Shown: piece after piece, positions 1 through 9,157 of the stretch
How the letters are laid out: the number at the start of each line of letters is the position of its first letter
Position numbering within the stretch: the first letter of the stretch is position 1
Assembly (NCBI GenBank): GCA_028224375.1
Contig: JAOIVW010000007.1
Location: 1-64,000, forward strand
Source: Hellea sp.
Lineage (GTDB): Bacteria; Pseudomonadota; Alphaproteobacteria; Caulobacterales; Maricaulaceae
DNA length: 64,000 nt
Direction: 5' to 3'
Notes under the pieces: model-generated
Told to the model about the DNA's origin: nothing
What the model saw: the letters and a program-made list of their open reading frames with translations, nothing else
Databases searched by the model: none
Position numbers and translations under genes: made by a program

Positions 1-71
1 TGCTTTGGTTGTCAGCAGCATTGTCGGTCTGGACAGGACAGCTCTATGTCAGAGCCGCGCTTAAAGATTAG
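1..71 (+). CDS. C-terminal end of a CDP-alcohol phosphatidyltransferase (PgsA-like), partial
   Basis: The window opens inside a gene. Reading from base 3 gives 22 codons and a TAG stop at 69-71. The peptide ends with a hydrophobic stretch containing LSAALSVWTG followed by LYVRAALKD, which resembles the last membrane helix and tail of PgsA-type phosphatidylglycerophosphate synthases. Only the tail is visible, so the call is an inference from a short match. Its stop codon overlaps the stop of the converging ilvE gene by four bases. Confidence 0.45.
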   Translation, partial: LWLSAALSVWTGQLYVRAALKD

Positions 72-946
72 AGGCTGAGCTTACCGCGCACGAGCTTGTC
101 GTAATCTTCAGCGAGAGCATGACAGACTTCGCCAGGTTTGTAATGCCGCCCTTCAATTTCGCGAACAGGCGTGACTTCCGCAGCTGTTCCGGTCACGAAG
201 CACTCATCGAAATGCTCCATCTCTGACGGGTAAATGTCACGCTTAAATACTTTGTAACCGCGCTTGGCAGCAAGTTTTAAAACCGTATCGTGGGTAATGC
301 CGTCGAGCAGGTTATCGCAAGTAGGCGTGTGTATTTCAGTCCCGCGAATAAAGAAAATATGTGCGCCTGTGCATTCTGCAACGCGGCCTTTAAAGTCATA
401 CATGAGTGCGTCGTCATACCCTTTGGCAGCCGCTGCGTCCTTAGATAATGTGCATATCATATAGAGGCCCGCGCCTTTGGATTTGCAAGGAATCGTATCC
501 GGCGCCGGGCGTTTCCAATCGGCGATACAAAGGCGAATGCCTTTCATTTTATCGTCAAAATAGCTCCCCCAATACCAGCAGGCGATGGCAAGATGGATTT
601 GGTTATTCTTGGACGCCACGCCCATCATTTCAGACCCTCGCCAAGCGACGGGACGCATATAAGCATCCTCTAAGCCAGACTTTGCCAATGTATCAAGACA
701 CGCCTGATTAATTTGATCCGCCGTATAGGGAATCTCATATCCCATCAGCTTGGCCGATTGGATAAGGCGGTTTGTGTGATCTTCAAGGCGAAATATTTTA
801 CCATTGTAAGCGCGGTTGCCCTCAAAAACCGCAGACCCGTAATGCAGGGAATGCGTCAGGACATGGACTTTGGTCTCGCGCCAGTCGATAAAGTCACCGT
901 CCATCCAGATATGGCCATCGCGGTCGTGATACGCTTTTTCTATCAT
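68..946 (-). CDS. ilvE: Branched-chain amino acid aminotransferase
   Basis: This is a PLP-dependent fold-type IV transaminase for the last step of leucine, isoleucine and valine synthesis, or the first step of their breakdown. The 292-residue protein carries HSLHYGSAVFEG near residues 32-43, the PLP lysine K157 in PCKSKGAGLYM, and the C-terminal FVTGTAAEVTPV motif that binds the cofactor phosphate. The start at 946 is preferred over an in-frame ATG at 1024, because the family begins just before the DGHIWMDG segment and an AAAGGCG ribosome site lies upstream of 946. It converges on the pgsA-like tail and is divergent from the response regulator gene. Confidence 0.92.
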   Translation of the reverse strand: MIEKAYHDRDGHIWMDGDFIDWRETKVHVLTHSLHYGSAVFEGNRAYNGKIFRLEDHTNRLIQSAKLMGYEIPYTADQINQACLDTLAKSGLEDAYMRPVAWRGSEMMGVASKNNQIHLAIACWYWGSYFDDKMKGIRLCIADWKRPAPDTIPCKSKGAGLYMICTLSKDAAAAKGYDDALMYDFKGRVAECTGAHIFFIRGTEIHTPTCDNLLDGITHDTVLKLAAKRGYKVFKRDIYPSEMEHFDECFVTGTAAEVTPVREIEGRHYKPGEVCHALAEDYDKLVRGKLSL

Positions 947-1053
947 TTCAGTCGCCTTTAAGGTCTGCTGACTTGCAGCACTGTCATTTTCGCGGCATTC
1001 TGTGCAGCAGAGGCGGGAAGTCAATAACGATTAAACGCAGAAAGTAGGAAAAA

Positions 1054-1758
1054 TTGAGCACAGAGTCCGATAGCCTTGAGCGGCAGGATATACATATCCT
1101 CGTCGTAGATGATGATGACCGCATTCGCTTACTCTTGAAAAAGTATCTGGCGAAGGCCGGGTTTCGCGTTTCGGCTGCGGCAGATGCTGCCGAGGCCCGC
1201 CGTAAGCTAGACGGGTTGGCGTTTGATTTATTGATTCTGGATGTGATGATGCCAGGGGAAGACGGATTTGCGCTGACACGCGCGCTTCGGGAGCATAATG
1301 ATGTGCCGATCATATTGCTCACGGCGCGCGGCGAGTCGGCAGATCGGATTGAGGGTCTGAAGACCGGGGCGGACGATTACCTCGCAAAGCCTTTTGAGCC
1401 TGAGGAACTTGTACTCAGAATCGAAGCTATTTTCCGCCGTTTGGGCACAACAGCCCCGGCATCAATCATCGTTTTTGGGCCCTATCGATATGATTTGGAG
1501 CGTCTTGTCCTGACGAAAGATGGAAATCGCGTACGTTTGACAACAGGTGAAGAGTCCCTGATGACATTGCTGGCGCGGCGGGCAGGAGGTACGGTTAGTC
1601 GATATGCTTTGTCTGAAAAAATAAGCGCGAAATCAGAGCGTGCCGTTGATGTGCAAATGACGCGATTGAGACGTAAAATTGAAGATAACCCATCTGAGCC
1701 TGATTACATTATGACCGTTCGCGGACAAGGATACCGCCTTTTAGCTGAGGGCGCATAG
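1054..1758 (+). CDS. OmpR-family response regulator
   Basis: A DNA-binding response regulator of 234 residues. The receiver domain (about 13-130) has the acidic pocket at VVDDDD, phospho-acceptor D63 in LILDVMMPGEDG, T90 and K112 (KPFEPEEL). A winged-helix OmpR/PhoB output domain follows (about 140-230) with the usual ending VRGQGYRL. The start codon is TTG, preceded by AGTAGGA at good spacing. The sensor kinase gene follows after four bases, so the two form one operon. The pair resembles OmpR/EnvZ and other osmotic or envelope stress systems; the signal cannot be told from the sequence. Confidence 0.9.
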   Translation: MSTESDSLERQDIHILVVDDDDRIRLLLKKYLAKAGFRVSAAADAAEARRKLDGLAFDLLILDVMMPGEDGFALTRALREHNDVPIILLTARGESADRIEGLKTGADDYLAKPFEPEELVLRIEAIFRRLGTTAPASIIVFGPYRYDLERLVLTKDGNRVRLTTGEESLMTLLARRAGGTVSRYALSEKISAKSERAVDVQMTRLRRKIEDNPSEPDYIMTVRGQGYRLLAEGA

Positions 1759-1762
1759 GGCA

Positions 1763-3067
1763 ATGCCCTTGAAGAAATATCTTCCTAAAAGCTTGTTTGG
1801 GCGGGCTTTGCTCATCATCATGTTGCCTATTGCCATCATGCAAATGGCTGTGGCTTATTTCTTTTTCAACGCGCATTGGAATCAAGTCACGGCAAACCTG
1901 TCAGACTCGATTTCGGCAGATGTGTCGGTCGCCGTTCAGCTCTATAAAGAAAACCCGACAACCCGTGAAGTTGAGCGATTGGATGACATGTTACGTCCGA
2001 ATATGGAGCTGTCAGTCGCTCTGGAGGAGGGCGATAACCTTCCTGTAACAACGCGGGATTCGTTTTTTTCTAATTTGGATAAGACGTTGCGAAGATCGTT
2101 GCGCAACAGCCTGACTGACGAATTTTGGTTCGATACGACCCGTTATCCCAACCACATAGATATCCGCGTGGCGGTTGATGATGGCGTTTTGAGATTTATC
2201 GCGGCGCGAGAACGTGTTTTTGCCCCAACGGGATTCGTCTTTATTTTCTGGCTAATTACGGCGACGGTCTTGCTGTCATTGGTCTCAATCGTTTTCATTC
2301 GTAACCAAGCCAAACCCATCACAGAATTGGCGGCGGCGGCGGACGCATTTGGTAAGGGGCAAGATATATCGACTTTCAAGCCTACGGGAGCCTCAGAAGT
2401 ACGCCTTGCGGGGCAATCATTTTTAAAAATGAGAGGGCGTATCGGACGACATATTGAGCAGCGTACGACGATGCTTGCAGGGGTTTCTCATGATCTACGG
2501 ACTCCTTTGACGCGGCTAAAGCTACATTTGGCGATGCAAGATGATTCTGAGGAGACCGAGGCTGCGCGTCAGGATATTAAAGATATGGAGTCAATGCTGG
2601 GCGGTTATCTGGATTTCGCGCGCGGGCTTGAAGGCGAAGCCACTGAGTTTATTGAGATGAAAGCGTTTCTGTCGTCCATCATTTCAAAATGCCAAGACCC
2701 GCGCCCTGAGCTTATCGCGCCCGAAGAAATTTCAGCGCATATTCGTCCTCAAGCTTTGGAACGCGCGGTTATGAATTTGATTTCCAATGCTCAAAAATAT
2801 GCAAAGGACTGCCGTATTTCCTTAACTGAAGATGAGACCAATATCTTTATCGCTGTAGAAGATAAAGGGCCGGGTATTCCTGAAGATAAACGCGGCGAGG
2901 CTTTTAAAGCGTTTCAGCGTCTGGATACGGCGCGAAATCAAAACATAGAAGGCGTAGGGCTTGGCCTGTCTATTGCGCGCGATATTGTGCAAATACATGG
3001 CGGGGCCTTACGTCTTGAAGATAGCGAATTAGGCGGGCTTAAGGCTCTTATTCGGTTGCCGATTTAG
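1763..3067 (+). CDS. EnvZ-like membrane sensor histidine kinase
   Basis: A 434-residue inner-membrane kinase and the partner of the response regulator just upstream. Membrane helices lie at about 13-36 and 157-180 and bracket a periplasmic sensor of about 120 residues. A HAMP linker follows (about 180-233), then a HisKA dimerisation domain with phospho-acceptor H243 in GVSHDLRTPLTR. The ATPase domain has the N box MNLISNAQKY, the G1 box DKGPGIPEDKR and the G2 box GVGLGLSIARD. The DLRTPLTR H-box is the EnvZ/RstB type. Its TAG stop overlaps the TAA stop of converging proC inside a perfect dyad. Confidence 0.9.
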   Translation: MPLKKYLPKSLFGRALLIIMLPIAIMQMAVAYFFFNAHWNQVTANLSDSISADVSVAVQLYKENPTTREVERLDDMLRPNMELSVALEEGDNLPVTTRDSFFSNLDKTLRRSLRNSLTDEFWFDTTRYPNHIDIRVAVDDGVLRFIAARERVFAPTGFVFIFWLITATVLLSLVSIVFIRNQAKPITELAAAADAFGKGQDISTFKPTGASEVRLAGQSFLKMRGRIGRHIEQRTTMLAGVSHDLRTPLTRLKLHLAMQDDSEETEAARQDIKDMESMLGGYLDFARGLEGEATEFIEMKAFLSSIISKCQDPRPELIAPEEISAHIRPQALERAVMNLISNAQKYAKDCRISLTEDETNIFIAVEDKGPGIPEDKRGEAFKAFQRLDTARNQNIEGVGLGLSIARDIVQIHGGALRLEDSELGGLKALIRLPI

Positions 3068-3081
3068 CTATCTGCTAAATC
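3061..3081. terminator. Dyad spanning the overlapping stops of the kinase and proC
   Basis: GATTTAGC (3061-3068) and GCTAAATC (3074-3081) form a perfect 8-bp inverted repeat with a 5-base loop. It sits exactly on the overlapping stop codons of two converging genes. The stem is AT-rich and the T-run after it is short, so a bidirectional terminator is possible but weak. Confidence 0.35.
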
Positions 3082-3879
3082 TTTGGCGCGTTTTAGCGCG
3101 GCTTTCACCGTATCGCGCATAAGAGTTGGCAGGCCTTCCAGTCCCATAAGGACGTCTAAGGCCGCCTCGGTGGTGCCGTTGGGTGAGGTCACATTTTTGC
3201 GTAGCTCTGCCGCTGAAAGATCAGAATTTTCCAGCAATCCCGCCGCGCCAATAATCGTCTGCCGCGCAAAGTCTGGCGCCATCTCTTCGGGCAGGCCTAT
3301 TTTCAAGGCCGCGGCTTCTAAGGCTTCTACCATGTGAAAAACATAGGCAGGACCTGAGCCTGAGACAGCGGTGACGACATCAATCAAATGCTCATTGGCG
3401 ACATGATAAACTTTTCCGCCTGATGCTAGAAGGCGTTCTGTCATCTTATTATGCTTCGCTGAGACATTAGGCCCATTTGTATAAGCCGTTATGCCCTTGC
3501 CAATGGCTGCGGGTGTGTTGGGCATTGCGCGGACAATAGGATGTCCCGTAAACACATCTTGCAGGCTAGCCATAGATGTTCCGGCGAGTATAGAAATAAT
3601 GAGAGCGTCTTTGGAAAGGTGCCTAGCAATCTCAGGCGCTAATTTATCAAACATTTGTGGTTTAATGGCCAGGAGTAAGTATTTGATAGATTTGATATTT
3701 TTATTCGGTTTGGAAAGGTGTAGCGCCCCGGCCTTAATGGCTTTCTGACCCGTGTCTCCAGGGTGTGGGTCAAGCAGGATAAGGTTTTTGGGCGTAATAA
3801 CTTTGGAGGCAATCCAGCCTTCTAATAAAGCACCGCCCATTTTTCCGGCGCCGACGACGAGATGTGTGGGTTTGGTCAT
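3064..3879 (-). CDS. proC: Pyrroline-5-carboxylate reductase
   Basis: It reduces 1-pyrroline-5-carboxylate to proline with NAD(P)H, the last step of proline synthesis in the cytoplasm. The 271-residue length is normal for ProC. The N-terminal Rossmann motif VVGAGKMGGALLEGW, the RAMPNTPAAIGKG segment, SGSGPAYVFH and the C-terminal VTSPNGTTEAAL signature are all present. It lies 11 bases downstream of the YbjN-family gene on the same strand, a pairing seen in other alphaproteobacteria. Confidence 0.95.
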   Translation of the reverse strand: MTKPTHLVVGAGKMGGALLEGWIASKVITPKNLILLDPHPGDTGQKAIKAGALHLSKPNKNIKSIKYLLLAIKPQMFDKLAPEIARHLSKDALIISILAGTSMASLQDVFTGHPIVRAMPNTPAAIGKGITAYTNGPNVSAKHNKMTERLLASGGKVYHVANEHLIDVVTAVSGSGPAYVFHMVEALEAAALKIGLPEEMAPDFARQTIIGAAGLLENSDLSAAELRKNVTSPNGTTEAALDVLMGLEGLPTLMRDTVKAALKRAKDLADS

Positions 3880-3890
3880 GGTTTGGGGTA

Positions 3891-4424
3891 TTAGGGGTTG
3901 GCGGCGAGATCAACCAGAGCCGATGTCAGAGCATCTTCAGGAGATTTTCCGGCCCATATAACATATTGGCAGGCAGGGTATCCGCGCTCGGCGGCATCCA
4001 AGGCAAGGGCTAGCATATCCATGGCTTGTTCCGTGCGCAGAGTTGCGCCGCCTCTTAGCGAGGCTGAATTGCGATAGACGAGGGCTTCGTTTTTGTCCCA
4101 ATAATCAAAATGTCCAGCGGCTAAGCGCTCATTAATCAGCGAAAGCAGGCGGCAAATATCATTGGAGCGTCCGCCGGGGGTGCGGCCTTCAAAAATAAGG
4201 AATATCTGAATTTGTTCAGTTCCGAGGTTCCACGTGACGGAGACATCATGATCACACCACAGCCCTGGAATGGAAAGGTGCAGTTCATTCAAGTCAACAC
4301 GTTCGCTGTCATAGCCTTCGGCGGTGGCGAGACGCGCGAAAACATCAATTGGATTTGTGCGCATTGACACAGCGCCGTTTAAAGACGGATTAGGCCTAAT
4401 ACATCTGTCGTCCGAAAAACTCAT
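3891..4424 (-). CDS. YbjN-domain protein
   Basis: A 177-residue cytoplasmic protein of the YbjN type, a small alpha/beta domain related to type III secretion chaperones. Seen in it are the early NPIDVFARLATAEGY segment, WCDHDVSVTWN, and RLLSLINERLAAGHFDYW, which match the pattern of alphaproteobacterial YbjN proteins found next to proC. The molecular role of the family is unclear; an influence on motility and stress is reported for the E. coli member. A second in-frame ATG at 4364 is an alternative start just before NPIDVF. Neither start has a strong ribosome site. Confidence 0.7.
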   Translation of the reverse strand: MSFSDDRCIRPNPSLNGAVSMRTNPIDVFARLATAEGYDSERVDLNELHLSIPGLWCDHDVSVTWNLGTEQIQIFLIFEGRTPGGRSNDICRLLSLINERLAAGHFDYWDKNEALVYRNSASLRGGATLRTEQAMDMLALALDAAERGYPACQYVIWAGKSPEDALTSALVDLAANP

Positions 4425-4553
4425 TCATAACACCCATCTGTTGAGAATCATCTGACGCGATTCTTATTATGTAAACGCTAGCCGTAATGATATTTTTTAC
4501 AAGATGTAGTGTTAGGTGGTATGTTGATAACTGGATTTAGGGTTAATGGGGTC

Positions 4554-5573
4554 TTAAATTACCCATTTTCGTTGAGTTTCCATACCCATAGCCGCCAAAA
4601 TAGGGGTTTTTGCCTGCCGAGCTATGAAATCGGATTTACCTAAAAGGGAGTCCCATCCACAGGAAATTAAGGCCTGAGCCGTCGCCCCGCCCAATGTTGT
4701 CCCTGGGCCTAAGATAATTAAGATGTCAGGCGCCAATTCTTTGACACTATTGGTTATGGCTTTTGTGAAATTATAGGTTTGGGTGACTTGGTGATCGAGG
4801 GTATAATCCCAAAGCTCTTGGACGTTCACCGTTTCAGGAAACCAGACGTGCCCGCGACCATCAATGAGCGGGATGTTAGGCTTTGAGAACATAGAGGCAG
4901 GTAAAGCGGTTTTGCCGCGCGCTGAGTTTTCATTTTGTAGGCTCGAATGAAACGCGGCGTGATTCATCAGCCGCATAGGAAAACGCCCATTAACGGGCAG
5001 GCGTTTTTCCAAAGTTGTCAAAGCGTCTTCTGTTCCCGCGAAAACAATCATGCCGCCCAGATATATAGATATAGATAATCCCTCTATCTCTACGGCTAAA
5101 GCCTCAAGCTCAGCTTTCTTACCGGGGGTGTCGTTCCAGTTTTCATCATTAAATGGATAGAGGATTTGCCCGCCGACAGCATTGTTGTGCATGATGCTGC
5201 CCATGCCGTTCACCACGCGAAACCCGTCATTTGCGGACAATGCTCCGCTACATGCCAGAGCGGTATACCAGCCCATAGAGTTTCCTGTAAGGCCGACAAT
5301 GTCATAAGCCTCACAGTTGATAACTGTGAAGTCGGCGTAGGAGCAAGCATATATGAGACCAGACGCATTATCGCCGCGCGTGAATTTGGAGACTGAGAAC
5401 CTCTCAGCACCATCCAGCGCTGTTATGAGCTCTTGATCCTCTGCCGCTCGGAGAGCGTCAAACCCCGCTAGAAGCTCGGCTTTGTCGCTATGATATTGTT
5501 TCAAATAGCCCAACTCGGTTTTATTATAGACACCTCGGCCGGGGCAAATGACGAGCGCTTTTTTGCGAGACAT
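4554..5573 (-). CDS. FabD-like acyltransferase (malonyl/acyl-CoA:ACP transacylase family)
   Basis: A 339-residue member of the acyl transferase fold used by FabD and polyketide synthase AT domains. The nucleophile elbow is G-N-S-M-G-W with Ser99 where FabD has GHSLGE, and the catalytic histidine fits H209 in AAFHSSLQ. An early PGRG segment mimics the oxyanion loop of FabD. The elbow residues differ from housekeeping FabD, so the acyl group may not be malonyl. It starts one base after the stop of the upstream E1 gene on the same strand and is probably translationally coupled to it. The pair suggests that a 2-oxoacid-derived acyl group is passed on, which is inference. Confidence 0.75.
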   Translation of the reverse strand: MSRKKALVICPGRGVYNKTELGYLKQYHSDKAELLAGFDALRAAEDQELITALDGAERFSVSKFTRGDNASGLIYACSYADFTVINCEAYDIVGLTGNSMGWYTALACSGALSANDGFRVVNGMGSIMHNNAVGGQILYPFNDENWNDTPGKKAELEALAVEIEGLSISIYLGGMIVFAGTEDALTTLEKRLPVNGRFPMRLMNHAAFHSSLQNENSARGKTALPASMFSKPNIPLIDGRGHVWFPETVNVQELWDYTLDHQVTQTYNFTKAITNSVKELAPDILIILGPGTTLGGATAQALISCGWDSLLGKSDFIARQAKTPILAAMGMETQRKWVI

Positions 5574-5574
5574 T

Positions 5575-7776
5575 CTAGGCCTCCTTTACCGCTTTAAGGG
5601 CTGCGGCAATGATGCTGTCTTTGGACGGCATTGTCGCGCCGTAAGCGGGGCCTGTGGCGATGAAACAATCATCCGACGTGAGCAGAGAGGTGGGAATATC
5701 TGTTTGGGACGTAAAGAGCCTATGAAGCGCGTCGCCTTGAGACCCCGTCTTTCGGCACTCATCGACAATCAAAACAGCTTTGCAATCCTTGGCTGATTTT
5801 AAGAGCGAGTCTTCTGCGACGGGGGCGAGCCAGCGCATATCAATAATCTTGCAATCAATATTATGCTCATCCTTTAAGACTTTCGCGGCTTGGCGGGAGA
5901 GGTAATATCCATTGCCATAGCTCACGATGGCCAAGTCTTGACCTTTGCCGTGAACGCCAATCTCGCCAAGTGGGATTGTACCCGTTTCGGGGTAATCAAA
6001 TATCCAGCCGCCATCAGTTTCTGAGTGAAGGTCGCGGGCCATATAAAGCGCTATCGGCTCTATAAAAGCGACGATGCGCTGCTCTTCGCGTGCGAGGCGC
6101 ACAGATTCTCGCAACATCATCACGGCGTCGCGACCATTTGAGGGGCAGGCGATGATAAGGCCTGGTATGTCGCGCAGGACTGCCAGTGAATTATCATTAT
6201 GAAAATGTCCGCCAAAACCGCGTTGATAACCCAGCCCTGCCACGCGCATAACCATGGGGTTTGTAAATTGCCCATTTGAGAAAAAGGGCAGGGTTGCCGC
6301 TTCGCCGCGAATTTGGTCTTCGGCATTATGAAGGTAAGCGAGAAACTGGATTTCAGGGATAGGTGTAAATCCGTTATGTGCGAGACCGATGCCAAGCCCT
6401 AAGATGGACTGCTCATCTAACAGCGTATCGATCATACGGTGCGGGCCAAAGCGCTGCTGAAGGCGCTGCGTCACGCCATAAACGCCGCCTTTTTTACCAA
6501 TATCTTCGCCCATCATAATGATATCTTCATGCTCAAGCATAAGGTCGGTCATAGCAAAATTGATGAGCTTTGCCATATGTTGCGGCTCGCCCATGGCCCT
6601 GATGTCACTCCTGCCAAAGACTTTCTCCCGCGAGGCTTTCGTTATTTTGGGCGCTTTTATGAGTGACCTTTTAGGCGGAATAAGACTCGCGGCGACCTCT
6701 GCAGATGTTGTGAGTTTTGGCCGCATGACAACCTGTTCAGCAGCCCGTGCTACGCGCTCTTCTGTGTCTTGATATAGCGCCAATATCTCTTCGGCTGTCA
6801 TGATGTTATTCTCAACAATATGCCGCGCCGTGTGCAGAAGGGGATCATTGGCCTCCTGTGCTTCGACTTCATCCACCGCCAAATAAGCTGTCTGCACATC
6901 AGGGCCCGCATGACCATAAAGGCGGATGCACGACATGTGCAGAAAGACGGGTTGTTTGCGCACACGTGCAATCCGCTGAGCTTCAAAGGCGGCGGCATAA
7001 GTGTCGAGAACGTCAAGACCGTTACAGCTTATATACTCTAATCCTGGACGCGCCTCAATTGAGGCTTGCACCCATCCGCGGGGCGTTTTTGTTGAGATAC
7101 CAATGCCATTATCTTCGCAGACAAAGACTATCGGCACGGCGCTGTTTTGATAGGCGCTCCAACTCGCCGTATTTATCGCGCCTTGCGCTGTCGAATGATT
7201 AAGTGAGGCATCGCCAAAACTACAGACAACAATGCCGTCTTGCTTTAATTGCTGATGCTCAGGCTGAATACGTTTGGACAGGCCGATGCTAAAGGCTGCG
7301 CCAACAGCTTTTGGTAAATGCGAAGCGATGGTTGAGGTTTGCGGCGGAATGTTGAGCGCTTTGGACCCTAGCACTTTATGCCGTCCGCCCGATATCGGAT
7401 CTTCTGAGGACGCCGTGAAGCTCAGCAGCATATCCCAAAGAGGTGTTTGCCCCGGAACCTGCCGCGAGCGCGCAATTTGAAAAGCCGCGCCTCTGTAATG
7501 CAAAAATGCCATATCCGTGGGCCGCATCGCCCAAGCTATCGCGGCATTGCCCTCATGCCCTGACGACCCGATTGTGTAAAAGCCTTGCCCCGCCTTTGAG
7601 AGTTTTCTGGCGATTAAATCCAGATGTCGGCTCAAGAGTTGCGCGCGAAATATCTCGGCCAAACCTTCTTTTGAGAGCCCTGATGCCGCAAGAGAAATAT
7701 CGCTGAGCTTAGGCGGGAAATCACCTGCCGCTACGCGGCGCTTAAAGTTCTCATCTACAATTTTCGCGCGGTCCAT
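5575..7776 (-). CDS. Fused E1 alpha-beta 2-oxoacid dehydrogenase (ThDP-dependent)
   Basis: A 733-residue protein that joins both E1 subunits of a branched-chain 2-oxoacid or pyruvate dehydrogenase. The alpha half (about 40-370) holds the thiamine diphosphate region from GDA (188-190) to EDNGIGIS (221-228). The usual GDG is GDA here. The beta half (about 395-733) begins near FGRSDIRAMGE and contains MGEDIGKKGGVYG, DEQSILGLGIG and the transketolase C-terminal domain with VSYGNGYYL. No E2 or E3 gene lies nearby. The downstream neighbour is a FabD-like acyltransferase only one base away. The substrate cannot be read from the sequence; branched-chain 2-oxoacids are the likeliest guess. Confidence 0.85.
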   Translation of the reverse strand: MDRAKIVDENFKRRVAAGDFPPKLSDISLAASGLSKEGLAEIFRAQLLSRHLDLIARKLSKAGQGFYTIGSSGHEGNAAIAWAMRPTDMAFLHYRGAAFQIARSRQVPGQTPLWDMLLSFTASSEDPISGGRHKVLGSKALNIPPQTSTIASHLPKAVGAAFSIGLSKRIQPEHQQLKQDGIVVCSFGDASLNHSTAQGAINTASWSAYQNSAVPIVFVCEDNGIGISTKTPRGWVQASIEARPGLEYISCNGLDVLDTYAAAFEAQRIARVRKQPVFLHMSCIRLYGHAGPDVQTAYLAVDEVEAQEANDPLLHTARHIVENNIMTAEEILALYQDTEERVARAAEQVVMRPKLTTSAEVAASLIPPKRSLIKAPKITKASREKVFGRSDIRAMGEPQHMAKLINFAMTDLMLEHEDIIMMGEDIGKKGGVYGVTQRLQQRFGPHRMIDTLLDEQSILGLGIGLAHNGFTPIPEIQFLAYLHNAEDQIRGEAATLPFFSNGQFTNPMVMRVAGLGYQRGFGGHFHNDNSLAVLRDIPGLIIACPSNGRDAVMMLRESVRLAREEQRIVAFIEPIALYMARDLHSETDGGWIFDYPETGTIPLGEIGVHGKGQDLAIVSYGNGYYLSRQAAKVLKDEHNIDCKIIDMRWLAPVAEDSLLKSAKDCKAVLIVDECRKTGSQGDALHRLFTSQTDIPTSLLTSDDCFIATGPAYGATMPSKDSIIAAALKAVKEA

Positions 7777-7864
7777 GACAGCTTTCCCTCAGCTTACTAA
7801 CGGGCATATCTGCAACTTATTGTAACAACAAGGTGCTGCGCGAGGCTTTTAAGAGAAAATCTGC

Positions 7865-9091
7865 CTAATTACGACGGGCGTAAAGCTGTATCGTTTGCGG
7901 GCCTTCTTTGGCGCTGACCTCGCCGCTGTCAAAATATACACGGTCATAACTATCAACAATTTCAAGCGATAGGATTGGGGCAGGGATTAAAGGGTCAAAA
8001 TTTGTACTCGCTGTTGCGAGAGAAAAAGGCACACGTCCGTCTATGCCTCGCATGATGATGGTTTGGGTGGCTAAGGTGCGGTTATCCCCTATTGCGCCAA
8101 CGGCTCGTTTTAACGTGACCTTCAGACGCGCGTCACTTGGTAGGCCGAAGCGCACATCATAAAGGGCCTCTCCTGAGATAGCGGCTTGCGCCATTAGGTT
8201 CGGGTTCAGATTGCGGCCTGCTTTAGTATTGGTGCCTTGCGCTAATCTGTCGAGCTTGAGCTTATAGTCTGTATCCGCTCCGTTATAGGGAACGGGTACA
8301 CGCATGATATGGGTTTTGCGGCCAGCCCAATCATTGATCCAAGCTTTGAAAGCCAGCGGCGGAGCGTCTGAGGTAGATGAAAGGCCTCTATCCATTGAAA
8401 ACTTAATGGGCAGGGTAGCTCCATCAATTGGGATGACTTTTTCTCCGGCTATGGCCACAGAGGTTCCGCCCGCGAGGGAATTCTCAAGCAGTTGAATGGT
8501 AAGTGTCCCGCCATTGAGCCGTGCCTTAGGGTCTTGGAGGCTGACTTCACCGGTGACTTTTTCGAAGCCCGTAAAGGCAGGCGGTTGCTCTGATACGGGC
8601 ATAAGGGTTGTTGATTTAAGCGTTAATTCAGGGGCTTCTTGTCCGCGAAATACGCCGTCACGTTCCGTTGTGAAAACCCGGTTTGTATTTTCATCTAAGA
8701 TTTCCGCCGTAATGCGCGCAAAAGGGAGGTCTTTGGTCACATTGCGCGGGACTGACAGCGTGACCTGCAAAGGCTGTTCTAGACCTGTCATCAGAAGGCG
8801 TGTTTGGCCAAGTAATTGTGCTTTTTTGGCCCCGCCATTCGGATTGCTTGGGGCATAGGCCGAGACGACTAAAATGTGGTTGGCGGCATCTGGATCCATA
8901 TCATAGCGAATGAGCACAGGAATATTTTCTATACCTGTTTCGCCGTAAACAGGCGTTTGACCCGGTAAAGGACCGCCGCCCATAATATCCTCAAGGATGT
9001 CGCCCAAATCTTCAAATTGAGCATGCGCAGGGGCCGTAAAGCTGCCTAAGACCAGCAATATCGTCGTGATGATGATCAGACTAAAACGCAA
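7865..9091 (-). CDS. Secreted protein with three YscW/YbaY-like domains
   Basis: A 408-residue protein with a signal peptide (residues 1-24, ending APAHA). Three beta-rich units of about 100 residues follow, near 50-155, 170-270 and 295-405. The second reads like the YbaY/YscW family, with VTGEVSLQDP, LTIQLLENS and AFKAWI. The third, with ISGEALYDVRF and LKVTLKRAV, and the first, with LLGQTRLLMTG, look like diverged copies. Single-domain members are small outer-membrane lipoproteins or pilotins; this one has no lipobox cysteine. The function is unknown. It stands alone between the E1 operon and the GST gene. Confidence 0.6.
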   Translation of the reverse strand: MRFSLIIITTILLVLGSFTAPAHAQFEDLGDILEDIMGGGPLPGQTPVYGETGIENIPVLIRYDMDPDAANHILVVSAYAPSNPNGGAKKAQLLGQTRLLMTGLEQPLQVTLSVPRNVTKDLPFARITAEILDENTNRVFTTERDGVFRGQEAPELTLKSTTLMPVSEQPPAFTGFEKVTGEVSLQDPKARLNGGTLTIQLLENSLAGGTSVAIAGEKVIPIDGATLPIKFSMDRGLSSTSDAPPLAFKAWINDWAGRKTHIMRVPVPYNGADTDYKLKLDRLAQGTNTKAGRNLNPNLMAQAAISGEALYDVRFGLPSDARLKVTLKRAVGAIGDNRTLATQTIIMRGIDGRVPFSLATASTNFDPLIPAPILSLEIVDSYDRVYFDSGEVSAKEGPQTIQLYARRN

Positions 9092-9157
9092 AACAACTCC
9101 CCAGCTTTTGTGCTGTGTAGGTCATGATAGCAGATTTGGGCGGGAATAAGGCGTGAA

